DNA of 64,000 bases from Alphaproteobacteria bacterium (GTDB taxonomy: Bacteria > Pseudomonadota > Alphaproteobacteria > DSM-16000 > Inquilinaceae): contig JANQIX010000015.1 of NCBI GenBank assembly GCA_028281925.1, positions 52,769-116,768 of the forward strand, in the 5' to 3' direction. A program made the position numbers and the translations under genes. Each line of letters opens with the position of its first letter. Position 1 is the first letter of the stretch. Below the pieces are notes generated by a model that was given only the letters and a program-made list of their open reading frames with translations, was not told the DNA's origin and did no database searches. Below, in pieces: positions 53,275-61,919 of the stretch.

Positions 53275-55347
53275 ATGACCGAAAACACCATACTGAAAGC
53301 CTTCACCGCAGAGCCTGATTCCGCCTCCAAGAAGACTGCTCAGCCGGGGCCAGTTGGCTCGATTGCTCGGCAGTACGTGTCGAGCCCTTCCGCTCCAAGT
53401 CCCAACCATGCGAAGCGGCTCCTCGGCTTTGTCCTGAAGCTCACCTACAATGACGTCACCATCATCACGTGCGATCCATGGAAGAACCTTTGCGGCGGGG
53501 TGCCAAGGAACTCCTTCGTGATCATCCGCCTATCTGAAGATCAGATCAGCGCTGACGAGGTTCCATTCTGCGACCGGCTCATCCTGGCACGGATCACCGA
53601 CAGCGTGCCCACGCCAGTCGATTCCGAGATTACGCAGACGATCTACCAAATCCACAAAGCCCAGGCGAACATCGATCCGGTCACCAACAAGGAACTTCAA
53701 TGGAGCGCACTGAAAGCCTCGGTGATCGGCACCTTCTTTGACCGCGACAGCGAGAGTATGCCCGGAATCGCCTTCGGTCCCGACATCGATACGTTTTTTG
53801 CGCCACATACGTACGAGGTGTTCGTGCCGACGACCGATCATCTTGACCGGCTCATTAACTGCTTCTCCGAAGCGCCAATGCCTCTTGAGATCGGCACTCT
53901 GCGGTACACGGAGACCCCAACGCTCTCGAGCGAGTTGCCGGCACCGGTCCGAGTCGATCCAACAGATTTCATCGGTAAGAGCTATGGGCATCGCACCGCG
54001 CTCTTTGGCAAGACCCGCTTCGGAAAGTCCAACACGATGAAGGTGGTCGCCGACGTAATCGCCGGCTCGGTCCACAACGCTGGTCAGGTGATCTTTGACC
54101 CGTCTGGTGAGTATACCTATTGGAACGAGCAAGACGGAGGCTCGCTCTTTGCGCTTCATCAAGAGAGCTGCGTCCGTTACAGCTTGAGCCCGCAGACGAA
54201 AGAATTCGAAGCGAAGCTCGGCTATGAACCGCCGCAGACGCTGCGGATTAACTTCTTCGAACAGCCCGACGTCGGACATGGGCTGATCCGCGAGCTTTGG
54301 AACACCGAGTTCAACAATATCCCAGACTACATCTCACCCGCCCTCAACTGGGAGTGTCCCGAACTCTCGATGTGCCCGAAAAAGAACGATGATATTTCAG
54401 GATACAATCATTACTGGCGCGCAATGGCGATATGGTACGGTATTCTGATCGAGGCAGGCTACACGGCGAAGGCCGGCGCGACGGTTCCAGTCGAACTCCC
54501 GGGTCACGTCAAGAGGGCTCTCCTCGAGGATGAGAACCTCCAGGACAGCCTTAGCACGACAATCAATGCGAATGGCGAACCGACGCTTGCTGCAAGACAG
54601 CCGATAAACATCCTGCCTGCTTTGTTCAGAAAGGTCTACGCGATCTGGGAGGACAACAAGGAAAAGAAGAGCTGGTTCCCCCCATCGAAATCTACTGGCG
54701 GTCCATATTATAATCTTACTCAGGTCGGTATGCTCAGAATCCTGAGTGGTACGACAGGCACCGGCGCTCCCAAGTTTTCGCGCTTTAGCACGTATCATTC
54801 GGCACACGGCAGTAATGTCTCGAAGGACATTTTCGAGGCTGCACTTGCCGGAAAGACAGTCCTCGTCGATCTGGCGCTTGGCGATGAGAATGTCCGCCGC
54901 TCCCTCGTCAAGCATATCTGCCAAGTCATCCTTCGTGAGATGATGCGGCTGTTTTCGCGCAATGAACTCGGTGGGCGCTTCGTTGTCCTGTATTTCGAAG
55001 AGGCACACACGCTCTTCCCGCGCGATGATCGCGGCGTTGGCGATGACGTCTACAACCGCATTGCTAAGGAAGGTGCCAAATTTAACATCTCAATGGTCTA
55101 TGCGACCCAATCGATGAGTACGCTTTCACCCGATCTTCTGAAGAACACTGAGAACTTCATCGTCACCCATCTCGATGATGACCGCGAAGTCCGCGAGCTT
55201 GAGCACAAGCGCGCCTTCCGCGATGTCGCTGCCGATGTAGAGCGCATCATGTCAAAGGGGTATGTGCGGATGAAGACGCTCTCAACACCTTTCGCCTTGC
55301 CGGTTCAAATCCGCAAGTTCGACGGTGCACCACCGAAAACGAGCTGA
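53275..55347 (+). CDS. HerA-type ATPase
   Basis: 690 residues. The Walker A FGKTRFGKSNTM is at about 244-255, Walker B VVLYFEEAH at about 570-578 with the catalytic Glu pair, and the HerA/FtsK-like C-terminal region YNRIAKEGAKFNISMVYAT, then QSMSTLSPDLLKN, matches the sensor and arginine-finger part. The N-terminal 230 residues are a beta-rich HAS-barrel-like region. HerA forms a hexameric DNA translocase that works with a nuclease; the NurA-like gene starts eight bases after its stop, which supports a complex. Anti-phage HerA-nuclease systems are known. Confidence 0.92.
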   Translation: MTENTILKAFTAEPDSASKKTAQPGPVGSIARQYVSSPSAPSPNHAKRLLGFVLKLTYNDVTIITCDPWKNLCGGVPRNSFVIIRLSEDQISADEVPFCDRLILARITDSVPTPVDSEITQTIYQIHKAQANIDPVTNKELQWSALKASVIGTFFDRDSESMPGIAFGPDIDTFFAPHTYEVFVPTTDHLDRLINCFSEAPMPLEIGTLRYTETPTLSSELPAPVRVDPTDFIGKSYGHRTALFGKTRFGKSNTMKVVADVIAGSVHNAGQVIFDPSGEYTYWNEQDGGSLFALHQESCVRYSLSPQTKEFEAKLGYEPPQTLRINFFEQPDVGHGLIRELWNTEFNNIPDYISPALNWECPELSMCPKKNDDISGYNHYWRAMAIWYGILIEAGYTAKAGATVPVELPGHVKRALLEDENLQDSLSTTINANGEPTLAARQPINILPALFRKVYAIWEDNKEKKSWFPPSKSTGGPYYNLTQVGMLRILSGTTGTGAPKFSRFSTYHSAHGSNVSKDIFEAALAGKTVLVDLALGDENVRRSLVKHICQVILREMMRLFSRNELGGRFVVLYFEEAHTLFPRDDRGVGDDVYNRIAKEGAKFNISMVYATQSMSTLSPDLLKNTENFIVTHLDDDREVRELEHKRAFRDVAADVERIMSKGYVRMKTLSTPFALPVQIRKFDGAPPKTS

Positions 55348-55355
55348 TCATTCTC

Positions 55356-56663
55356 ATGGCTTATCAAGGGGGAAAGCGTCCCGTCGAGCGCGCGTCCAAG
55401 ATAGCGCATATGCAGCTCATTCAAGATCAGTCGCTGATCGAGCTGCTTCAATCCTATCACTCTGACCAGGAACCGAAGACCGCCTTCAAGGTCGAAAAGA
55501 CCGGCCAGATCGACCTTTCTCCGCTCTCGAAGATTGAGCGGATTGTAACGGTTGATGGGGGCTTTGCCGTTATTCCCAATCCGATCCGGCGCAACAAGAC
55601 GCTCGCGTTCATCCAGGTTGGGACCAACCTGCTCTCCGTGGCCGATCTTCTGGCAATGAGAGCCAATCCCATGATGGACCCGCGGGACGTCACTGCCATG
55701 CTCCAGCGGATCCACTATCGCCCCTGTACGTTGCCGCTCTCGGGCGTTCGAATTCCCGGTCAAACGATACGCGATACGATCCGCCGCTCTATCAATGGCA
55801 TCCTTTCTAAACCGTACACCGATCTATACGAAATCCTGCACTTTCTCGTGCACCGGAGCTGGCTGCCCGAAGGTGCCCCGCGGCCCCAGCCCGAGATGGA
55901 ATGCTATGCTTGCGATGAGAAGTTCGGCATTCCCAAGGACTTTACTTTTTCCTGCCCACATTGCGGGCACGAGCATTTTTTCTCCGATTATTTGCATATC
56001 GGTAAGAACAGCCCTGATGAGTGGAGCCGCGAGGAAAGTGCGATCTCGCTCATGTCCGTGATAGAAACACTTGCGCTGTTCGAAGTGCCAGTACATCTGG
56101 CACGCCGTGGTCAGCTTGGCCTGATGGCCAACACTTTGTTTATCAAGGACGGACCGCTCTTGCTCCGCTCCTATCTTTCTCGCCTAGTAGAGCCGATTCG
56201 AAACTTCATTCAGTGGATTAAAGAACGAGAGATTGAATTTTATCTCGTTGGCATTGAAAAAACAGGTGAATTTTCCACATTTCTCGAAGAATACACATCG
56301 ATTACAAAATATGTTGGAGATTACTTCATTCCTTCCGTCAAATTCCTTATTGAAGATGTTGCCGGCGCAGTAATGGACAAGAACTACCGCAACCGCGTTT
56401 CGTACGGATCAAAAGTATCGGTCAGGCTCTCGCCCGAGCATGCCGTACCGCTCAACATCCCCACAGGCGCCGACTATCCACTTGTGCCGAAAGCTGAAGA
56501 ACTCCTCGGATTCGAAGAAATTATAAGAGCATTGTCCCATCTGACAAGCGCTCAGCACGATAATGCGCTGATCCCACTCGTGCTTGCCAACCGAGCAGTC
56601 TCAATTAGTCAGCGACCCTCTGGCAATATCTTGCACGATTTCATGTCGGAACGGATCAAGTAG
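55356..56663 (+). CDS. NurA-like nuclease with zinc finger insert
   Basis: 435 residues. The N-terminal VDGGFAVIPN (Asp67) and a second acidic strand FIKDGPLLL near residue 265, followed by LVGIEKTGEF and a C-terminal ALIPLVLANRAVSI, match the NurA nuclease fold. Between them is an insert with two CxxC pairs (CYACDEKF, CPHCGHEH), probably a zinc ribbon for DNA binding. NurA works with HerA as a nuclease-translocase. The stop TAG overlaps the methylase GTG (TAGTG), so all three genes are coupled. NurA in archaea does DNA end resection; in bacteria the pair is linked to phage defence. The family call rests on motif order only. Confidence 0.78.
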   Translation: MAYQGGKRPVERASKIAHMQLIQDQSLIELLQSYHSDQEPKTAFKVEKTGQIDLSPLSKIERIVTVDGGFAVIPNPIRRNKTLAFIQVGTNLLSVADLLAMRANPMMDPRDVTAMLQRIHYRPCTLPLSGVRIPGQTIRDTIRRSINGILSKPYTDLYEILHFLVHRSWLPEGAPRPQPEMECYACDEKFGIPKDFTFSCPHCGHEHFFSDYLHIGKNSPDEWSREESAISLMSVIETLALFEVPVHLARRGQLGLMANTLFIKDGPLLLRSYLSRLVEPIRNFIQWIKEREIEFYLVGIEKTGEFSTFLEEYTSITKYVGDYFIPSVKFLIEDVAGAVMDKNYRNRVSYGSKVSVRLSPEHAVPLNIPTGADYPLVPKAEELLGFEEIIRALSHLTSAQHDNALIPLVLANRAVSISQRPSGNILHDFMSERIK

Positions 56664-57592
56664 TGGAGCCATTTCTCAGATGGGCGGGTGGCAAACGCTG
56701 GCTGGCGCCGAAGCTGGCGCCACTCATCAAACACGTGCTTAGGCACGAGGGCAGCGTGTATGCCGAACCGTTTGCAGGTTCGGCAGCCGTGTTCTTTCAC
56801 CTAGCTCCCCAACGCGCGATCCTCTCCGATCTCAACTCCGATCTGGTATCAGCCTACCGCCAGATTGGGATCGATTATCGCGCTGTTGAACGACGCCTAG
56901 CGACCTGGCCCGTTGATGCCGGTTTCTATTATGAGCTGCGTGCGGAGAATCCATCTTGTCCTATCGAACGAGCGGCGCGCTTCATCTATCTGAATCGCAC
57001 CTGCTATGGTGGGCTATACCGTGAGAACCGCGAAGGGCAGTTCAACACGCCCTATGGCGGCGGCTCACGAACACCTGCACCAATCATCAAGAAACGACTG
57101 CTAGAGAAAGCGCATTTCGCGCTTCGAAACGTAACGCTAAAGGTCTGCGACTTCGAAGATATCTTGTCGTACGCGGCAGAAAACGACGTAGTATTCTGTG
57201 ACCCGACATATTCGAATGTGCGAAAGGGGAATTTTGATCGTTATGGGAAGGTAATATTTGGATGGGAGGATCAGCTCCGCTTGGCAAATGCTGCGAACGC
57301 GGCCATGGAGCGCGGAGCACTTGTGATTATCTCCAACGGATACTTCTGGGACACGATCCCCCTTTATTGCCACGCTTACCGTATTCGCCTTCATAGGAAG
57401 AAGGCAATCGGCAATCGTGTAAAGCAGTACGAGCGTCATCTCGAATACCTTTTTATTCTTGATCCGCTCCGTCGGAGGCAGCTTTGGAGCCAGCTTGGAT
57501 CAATTGAGAATGGGCGTGTTGCTCGGAGACACACTATTGGACCTACATGTGATGAAGGCAGAGAGGTGCTGCAGATTGGTGATATCGCTTGA
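56663..57592 (+). CDS. D12-class N6-adenine DNA methyltransferase (Dam family)
   Basis: 309 residues from the GTG at 56663, overlapping the upstream stop. SAM-binding motif EPFLRWAGGKRWLAPKL at the start and YAEPFAGSAAVFF follow the D12 pattern, then NRTCYGGLYRENREGQFNTPYG, and the catalytic motif is present as FCDPTYSN, near residue 180. The usual motif is DPPY; here it is DPTY, a variant. The coupling with HerA and NurA suggests it modifies host DNA to protect it, or that it is the marker part of a restriction-like system. Length is close to normal Dam (270-300 aa). Confidence 0.9.
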   Translation: MEPFLRWAGGKRWLAPKLAPLIKHVLRHEGSVYAEPFAGSAAVFFHLAPQRAILSDLNSDLVSAYRQIGIDYRAVERRLATWPVDAGFYYELRAENPSCPIERAARFIYLNRTCYGGLYRENREGQFNTPYGGGSRTPAPIIKKRLLEKAHFALRNVTLKVCDFEDILSYAAENDVVFCDPTYSNVRKGNFDRYGKVIFGWEDQLRLANAANAAMERGALVIISNGYFWDTIPLYCHAYRIRLHRKKAIGNRVKQYERHLEYLFILDPLRRRQLWSQLGSIENGRVARRHTIGPTCDEGREVLQIGDIA

Positions 57593-57643
57593 GGTTTGGG
57601 ACCGAATAGAATTTCCAGTGCAGCCGAGAAAGAAGGCCAATCC

Positions 57644-58279
57644 ATGCAAGGTTCGATCGCACAAATATTTGAGATTTTTCAGCGGCTGCTGAATGCACGC
57701 CAATACCGCCGCCTTCAGCTCTTCGCGACAGCGATCAGGCCAATCTTGGAGGATATGGGCACCACTCACCGCGAGTTCCTTCGCGTCTACGAAGAACTTC
57801 AGGATATCGTTGCTCAGGTAGCGCGATTTTTGAGCGATCGACCCAATGATCTGCCGGCACGCCTCAAGCCACAGTTGGCACGTATATCACTTGTCAGTGC
57901 GCGCATTCGCGAGCGCCGAGCAGACCGACGCGCCACCTATGAGGAGGTTATCGCGCGTTCGACAAGTATTGAACGCTCCCTTTCTCTTCGGCTGACGATG
58001 ACGCCTACGGAAACGGCGGCCATGAAGGCGTTCTTTGCATCGGTTCGTGAGTATTTCGAGCGAGGACCTTTCTATTATAATCATGGTGTCAGAAGAGATG
58101 TCGCCTTCTGTGAGCGTGTTATTATGTCTGTCTTGGATGACCCGTCGAATGCGGATGCGGCACTCAAGAGAATGAATGAGAGATTCCAGTGCGCAGAAGC
58201 GGAGTTCGAAGACCGCTGGGCGACGATCGCGGCGCGATTTGCGGAACTCAAGGTCGCGCTCGAAGGGAGCGTACCGTGA
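57644..58279 (+). CDS. Helical protein, last gene of the HerA-NurA-methylase operon
   Basis: 211 residues from the ATG at 57644 behind AAGAAGG; an earlier TTG at 57596 is possible. The protein is almost completely helical and rich in Arg and Leu (LNARQYRRLQLFATAIRPIL, RIRERRADRRATYEEVIARS, ALKRMNERFQCAEAEFEDRW). No enzymatic motif is seen. It starts 51 bases after the methylase stop on the same strand, so it is likely the fourth operon member. It might be a specificity, regulator or adaptor subunit; no family is recognised. Confidence 0.6.
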   Translation: MQGSIAQIFEIFQRLLNARQYRRLQLFATAIRPILEDMGTTHREFLRVYEELQDIVAQVARFLSDRPNDLPARLKPQLARISLVSARIRERRADRRATYEEVIARSTSIERSLSLRLTMTPTETAAMKAFFASVREYFERGPFYYNHGVRRDVAFCERVIMSVLDDPSNADAALKRMNERFQCAEAEFEDRWATIAARFAELKVALEGSVP

Positions 58280-58647
58280 TTTGGCGCCATTCGGATGGGC
58301 ATGAGGCTTGGCGCGTCCGGCTTCGCCGGATCGGGCTCTCGTAAACCGAACCCCGCCATGGGCGAGTTTCGGCCATTCGGCTTCGGTCCCTCGCGCAATC
58401 TTAGCGGCCAGCGCCTTGCGCCGCTGACTTCCTAACCAACAGAAGGGGTTAGGGAGGACGCCGCCCTCCCTCCCTTGGCACGCGTTCCACCGGACCGCCA
58501 GGGCCGCTCCTTTGGCATGGCTGTCAGCCATGCGTCGTCGCAACCCGGCCGGCCGCGAACCCGCACCGACCCACACCCACCCGCTCTCGGCGAGGGCCAA
58601 GGGGTGCATGCGCACCCCTCTGTCCATTTCGAAAGGAGAGCAAAGAA
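58280..58647 (+). other. Structured leader region with two strong hairpins
   Basis: No gene is visible in these 368 bases. A hairpin TCCGGC-ttc-GCCGGA at 58316-58330 lies just after the helical-protein stop and may end transcription. A second, GCATGGCT-gtc-AGCCATGC at 58516-58534, is a perfect 8-bp stem. The stretch ends with AAGGAG before the next ATG. Such long GC-rich leaders are common before small plasmid/ICE genes of alphaproteobacteria. Confidence 0.5.
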
Positions 58648-58944
58648 ATGACAACGACGACGGACTTGACGGACTTCGGATTCCGCGAACTGAGGATGGC
58701 CGCCGAACTTCTCACGGCCTACTGCGAGCAACCCCCGGAATTCCTGATCAGCGGAGTTCACCTGATGATGAACGCCCACAGCGGTTGCGTCTTCCTAACG
58801 GATGAGGATTTCGACGTCGCCATGATGAATGGCGGCAGGCTGCAGCAGTGGCATTCGTGCCCGGAATGCGGCGCGGAAGGGTTCGCCGATGACATGCCGG
58901 ACAATGAGTGCTGCCAGCGCTACTTGCGGGAGGTCTGCCAATGA
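58648..58944 (+). CDS. Small zinc-finger-like hypothetical protein of plasmid/ICE type
   Basis: 98 residues. The C-terminal part has a cysteine pattern C-P-E-C-G (WHSCPECGAEGFADDM), followed by NECCQRYLREVC, which looks like a zinc site. The N-terminal FGFRELRMAAELLTAY and CVFLTDEDFDVAMMN segments are regular helix and strand. The ATG follows AAGGAGAGCAAAGAA. It overlaps the next gene by ATGA. Similar genes occur in small operons of alphaproteobacterial plasmids; no function is known. Confidence 0.75.
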   Translation: MTTTTDLTDFGFRELRMAAELLTAYCEQPPEFLISGVHLMMNAHSGCVFLTDEDFDVAMMNGGRLQQWHSCPECGAEGFADDMPDNECCQRYLREVCQ

Positions 58945-59575
58945 CCGCCACACGACAGCTTGGATTCAACGACCTGTTGGCATCCGCCGACGCGGACAAC
59001 CACGCGCGCCAGTTCGAACGCAGGACGGCTCATCTGCCGGGGACGGCGGAGGAGGCGTTGCCCTTCTTCCGGGACCTGCTGGAACGTCACAACGCCGCCA
59101 TGTCGGCTGGCGATGTGGTCAAAACAATGCGCATGCGGGACGAGGCGCACGACCTTGCGCAGAAGCTCAATGGCGGGGAGCCCGGCATCCTCGCCCATGA
59201 CGATGCACCGGGCCGCGTGCTGGAAAGGGAAACTGCCGCCACGCCCGGCATGTTACCGCTCTGGGGTCAGGCCGGAGAATTCGTCGTCACGGTCGGCAGC
59301 ATGCGCGTGCGCATCGTGATGGAAGGCGTGTTCGGCACGGCAGCGGTTTTGGCTACTGGCCCGGCTTCGCCGCCCATGCCGTAGAACCGGAACGACCGTT
59401 CCTCAGCCAGATCGGGTACCGCAGCTTTCTCGGCATCTACGCCGATCCCGTGCCGGGATTGACGCCTGGCTGCTTCGCCGAGGAAGCCATCGCGGCCCAT
59501 GTCGAGAGGCAGCTCAAGGGCAAGCTTCTGGAGATCGAGCCCCGCTATCGAGAGCGGCGGGAGGGCGGATCATGA
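58941..59575 (+). pseudogene. Hypothetical plasmid/ICE-type gene interrupted by a frameshift
   Basis: The first frame (58941-59384, MTATRQLGFNDLL...) stays open for 147 codons and stops at 59384. Around 59340, after RIVMEGVFGTAA, the continuing protein sequence appears in another frame: FGYWPGFAAHAVEPERPFLS, then YRSFLGIYADPVPGLTP, HVERQLKGKLLEIEPRYRER and a stop at 59575, where the next gene starts with ATGA overlap. So the gene is one unit of about 211 codons with a one-base loss near 59335-59345. It may be dead, a sequencing error or programmed. The protein has no named domain that I recognise. Confidence 0.7.
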
Positions 59576-59778
59576 GACCGCCAGACACCCTCGTTATCGA
59601 CGGCCATGCCTTCAGTTGGCGGCGTCTGTGCCAACTTCGCCGCCAGCAGGTGGAGGCGTGGAGGGAACTCCGCCCGGATCAGCTCGCTCTATTCGACCTG
59701 AAAGATGATGCTAGGCCGAAACCGGAGCGCAGTGCCGCCGGGCGCTATCGGGAGCCGAGCCTCTTAGATTTGTCTTGA
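59572..59778 (+). CDS. Small hypothetical protein, 68 aa
   Basis: 68 residues starting at the ATG at 59572, overlapping the upstream stop by ATGA. Features are LVIDGHAFSWRRLCQLRRQQ and a charged C-terminus (KPERSAAGRYREPSLLDLS). The tight overlap shows that it belongs to the same small operon as the two genes before it. No family is recognised; the last residues resemble a short linear motif. Confidence 0.6.
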   Translation: MRPPDTLVIDGHAFSWRRLCQLRRQQVEAWRELRPDQLALFDLKDDARPKPERSAAGRYREPSLLDLS

Positions 59779-59919
59779 CGACGGAAACCCTAGAAGTGGC
59801 AATCGTCTCGATATTCGACCGCAATTGCTATTTCCGACGATGACGCTATGTTCACTTCGCTGCATTCGGTATCTTGGTGCCGATGACTATTTTTTTTACT
59901 GCTATTGTCTTCATATCAC

Positions 59920-60741
59920 ATGCAAAATGATAAAATGATTGACTTCGACAACATTGATGAATGGTCGCCAAGCTTAACCGAGGTTCTTAGGGAACTTCTC
60001 CCTGATGATCTAGAGGATCGTCTCTCTGAATTGGCGCCTGAATATATCGAAGACGCTGTCGGGATTTTATTTGATATTGCCGACAAGGATGCAATCATCG
60101 ACGCGACCTTATCCTGGGTTCAGTCATCGCAGATTGTTGCTTATCATGGAACACGTCTGACCGATCACGAGGTGCAATCGGTCAGACAATGCGGTCTGGT
60201 GCCACTGGTGGCCGAAGCGCGCCACGAAAGACTGCAGCGGGCACTCTCGGCACATCCGCGCTGGAGCGAGGTGGCAGACAAGCTTGAAGCCGCTATTCGG
60301 ACGCATGGTGCGGGGGAGTTTGCAGGCTGCCGTGAGGGGCAGGTTCATCTGACGCTCTCGCGTGCCGGCCTCGTGGGCGGGTTTAACCACTATCTGACGC
60401 ACGGGTCCGAATTCGATCAACACGTCGCCGTTGCGCTTCTGGGCGGGGACGGAAAGGAGCTTCTTCGGCGAGACGGTCGGCCACGACTCATACGGGCTGC
60501 CGTCCCGGGGGAAGAGGCAATCGCCGCGACACATCCATTCGGCACACCCGATGACATGCGCGCTAGAGGGGATATGCCAAACATGATTAGAGAAATCCTC
60601 GAATCTTGGAGCTACCGACAATCTAAGCCGGAGTTCCAGTCACGATCGTTGAAAAAGGATTGCGGACTCTTCTTCTGTAGTTCTGTGCCGGCTGATTGGA
60701 TTATCGACATTGAATTGCTTCCGGAGTTGGCTGATCTCTAA
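59920..60741 (+). CDS. Hypothetical protein with possible ADP-ribosyltransferase-like fold
   Basis: About 273 residues from the ATG at 59920 (a TTG at 59905 or ATG at 59935 is also possible). The segment VAYHGTRLTDHEVQSVRQCGL is like the YHGT start of ADP-ribosyltransferase-type folds, and HLTLSRAGLVGGFNHYLTHGSEF follows. The C-terminal part carries Cys and acidic residues (KKDCGLFFCSSVPADW). The upstream sequence is AT-rich with a T-run, suggesting its own promoter. It is flanked by mobile-element genes. The fold assignment is an inference from one motif only; the family is otherwise unknown to me. Confidence 0.55.
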   Translation: MQNDKMIDFDNIDEWSPSLTEVLRELLPDDLEDRLSELAPEYIEDAVGILFDIADKDAIIDATLSWVQSSQIVAYHGTRLTDHEVQSVRQCGLVPLVAEARHERLQRALSAHPRWSEVADKLEAAIRTHGAGEFAGCREGQVHLTLSRAGLVGGFNHYLTHGSEFDQHVAVALLGGDGKELLRRDGRPRLIRAAVPGEEAIAATHPFGTPDDMRARGDMPNMIREILESWSYRQSKPEFQSRSLKKDCGLFFCSSVPADWIIDIELLPELADL

Positions 60742-60793
60742 ATTCTCGGACTGTTCTCGCCGAATAGATTTTGCGCTACTGGAGCGAGGGCAT

Positions 60794-61369
60794 TCAAACG
60801 GCCCGGTCCTTCGGCTTCCCCCTTCGGCGCAGCGCCCGAGAAAGTGTCCAGGGCGCGACCCCGTATTCCGCCGCTAGGGCGGTAACCGTTGTTTCCTTGA
60901 GGCAAAGCCGTAGCCGGGCGGCGGCGATCTGCGCCGCATTGAGTTTGGGCGGCCGGCCAAGGCGCACGCCCCGCAGCCTTGCAGCGGCGAGGCCCTCGCG
61001 CGTGCGTTTGGCGAGGTTGCTCCGCTCGAACTCGGCAAGGGCGCGCATCATCGTGTAGACCAGCATCCCGGCGGGCGTTGCCGTGTCGACCTGGAGATTG
61101 ACGACCTCGAATTCGACACCGCGGGAGCGCAGAAGCTCGGCCTGGCTCAATGCGTCGATGACAGACCGAAACGCGCGGTCGAGGTCCCAGACCACGAGCG
61201 CATCGCCCGGCTGGAGGCGCTCAAGGACGTGTTCATAGACCGGGCGACGGCGGCTAACGGCCGAAACCTTCTCGATGTGCAGCTCGTCGCACAGGTCCTC
61301 AAGACCGATGATCTGCCTGTCCGGGCGCTGCTCCTGTGTAGACACCCGTATGTAACCAATTTTTCTCAT
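60794..61369 (-). CDS. Serine recombinase (resolvase/invertase family)
   Basis: 191 residues. The N-terminus (GYIRVSTQEQRPDRQIIGLE) contains the catalytic Ser10 of small serine recombinases. It continues with PGDALVVWDLDRAFRSVIDAL, PAGMLVYTMMRALAEFERSN and RTREGLAAARLRGVRLGRPP, all family hallmarks, and ends with a helix-turn-helix (VTALAAEYGVAPWTLSRALRR). It carries out site-specific resolution or inversion in a mobile element. The upstream 61370-61500 stretch could contain its res site, but no clear repeat was assigned. Confidence 0.93.
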   Translation of the reverse strand: MRKIGYIRVSTQEQRPDRQIIGLEDLCDELHIEKVSAVSRRRPVYEHVLERLQPGDALVVWDLDRAFRSVIDALSQAELLRSRGVEFEVVNLQVDTATPAGMLVYTMMRALAEFERSNLAKRTREGLAAARLRGVRLGRPPKLNAAQIAAARLRLCLKETTVTALAAEYGVAPWTLSRALRRRGKPKDRAV

Positions 61370-61559
61370 TATATATCAATATGTTGACACGCGCGGCCGC
61401 TCTCCAGAGGGCCCACATAATCGACCCTTTTCGTGAGTGGTCACACTGCCTCTCATCCCGGTCTGCCGGTCTGGCTAAGAGCGCAAAGCTGCCGGGACTT
61501 AAGATATAGGATACCACAGCGTATGGTTGCTATGGAAATTCCAACAAAAACGGTCGATT

Positions 61560-61919
61560 ATGAGGGCAGTTTCGACAAGTAAAGCGCCGTTGTTGCAAGC
61601 AATTGCCTCAGCTGTTCTGTGCGGCGTGGTCGCGGTTACGCCCGCTTCAGGTCAGGAAACTGACTTCTCAGCTGGCGCTGTCATGGAAGACATGGAAGCT
61701 AGCGAACGCTTTCCTTTCATTGCCGGGATCATCGAGGGTCTGGCCTATGCGCGGTACGTCCGCGACGGGAACCAGACGGACGGCATGACCTGCATCTATG
61801 ACTGGTTCTACGAAACGGAGAATGCCCTCGATACGATCTATGTGGCCTTCGGCGCCTATCCGGATTATCCGCCGGCAGCCATTGTGGCAGGTGTCCTGAC
61901 CCAGAAATGCGGAGAGTAG
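61560..61919 (+). CDS. Secreted small hypothetical protein
   Basis: 119 residues from the ATG at 61560; a start 33 bases earlier is less likely. A signal peptide is present (LLQAIASAVLCGVVAVTPASG). The mature part contains GMTCIYDWFYETENALDTIY and ends with a PPAAIVAGVLTQKCGE-type tail with two cysteines, so a disulfide is likely. It resembles Rap1a/Tai-type periplasmic proteins in style, which I only suggest. The next gene begins right after its stop. Confidence 0.65.
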   Translation: MRAVSTSKAPLLQAIASAVLCGVVAVTPASGQETDFSAGAVMEDMEASERFPFIAGIIEGLAYARYVRDGNQTDGMTCIYDWFYETENALDTIYVAFGAYPDYPPAAIVAGVLTQKCGE

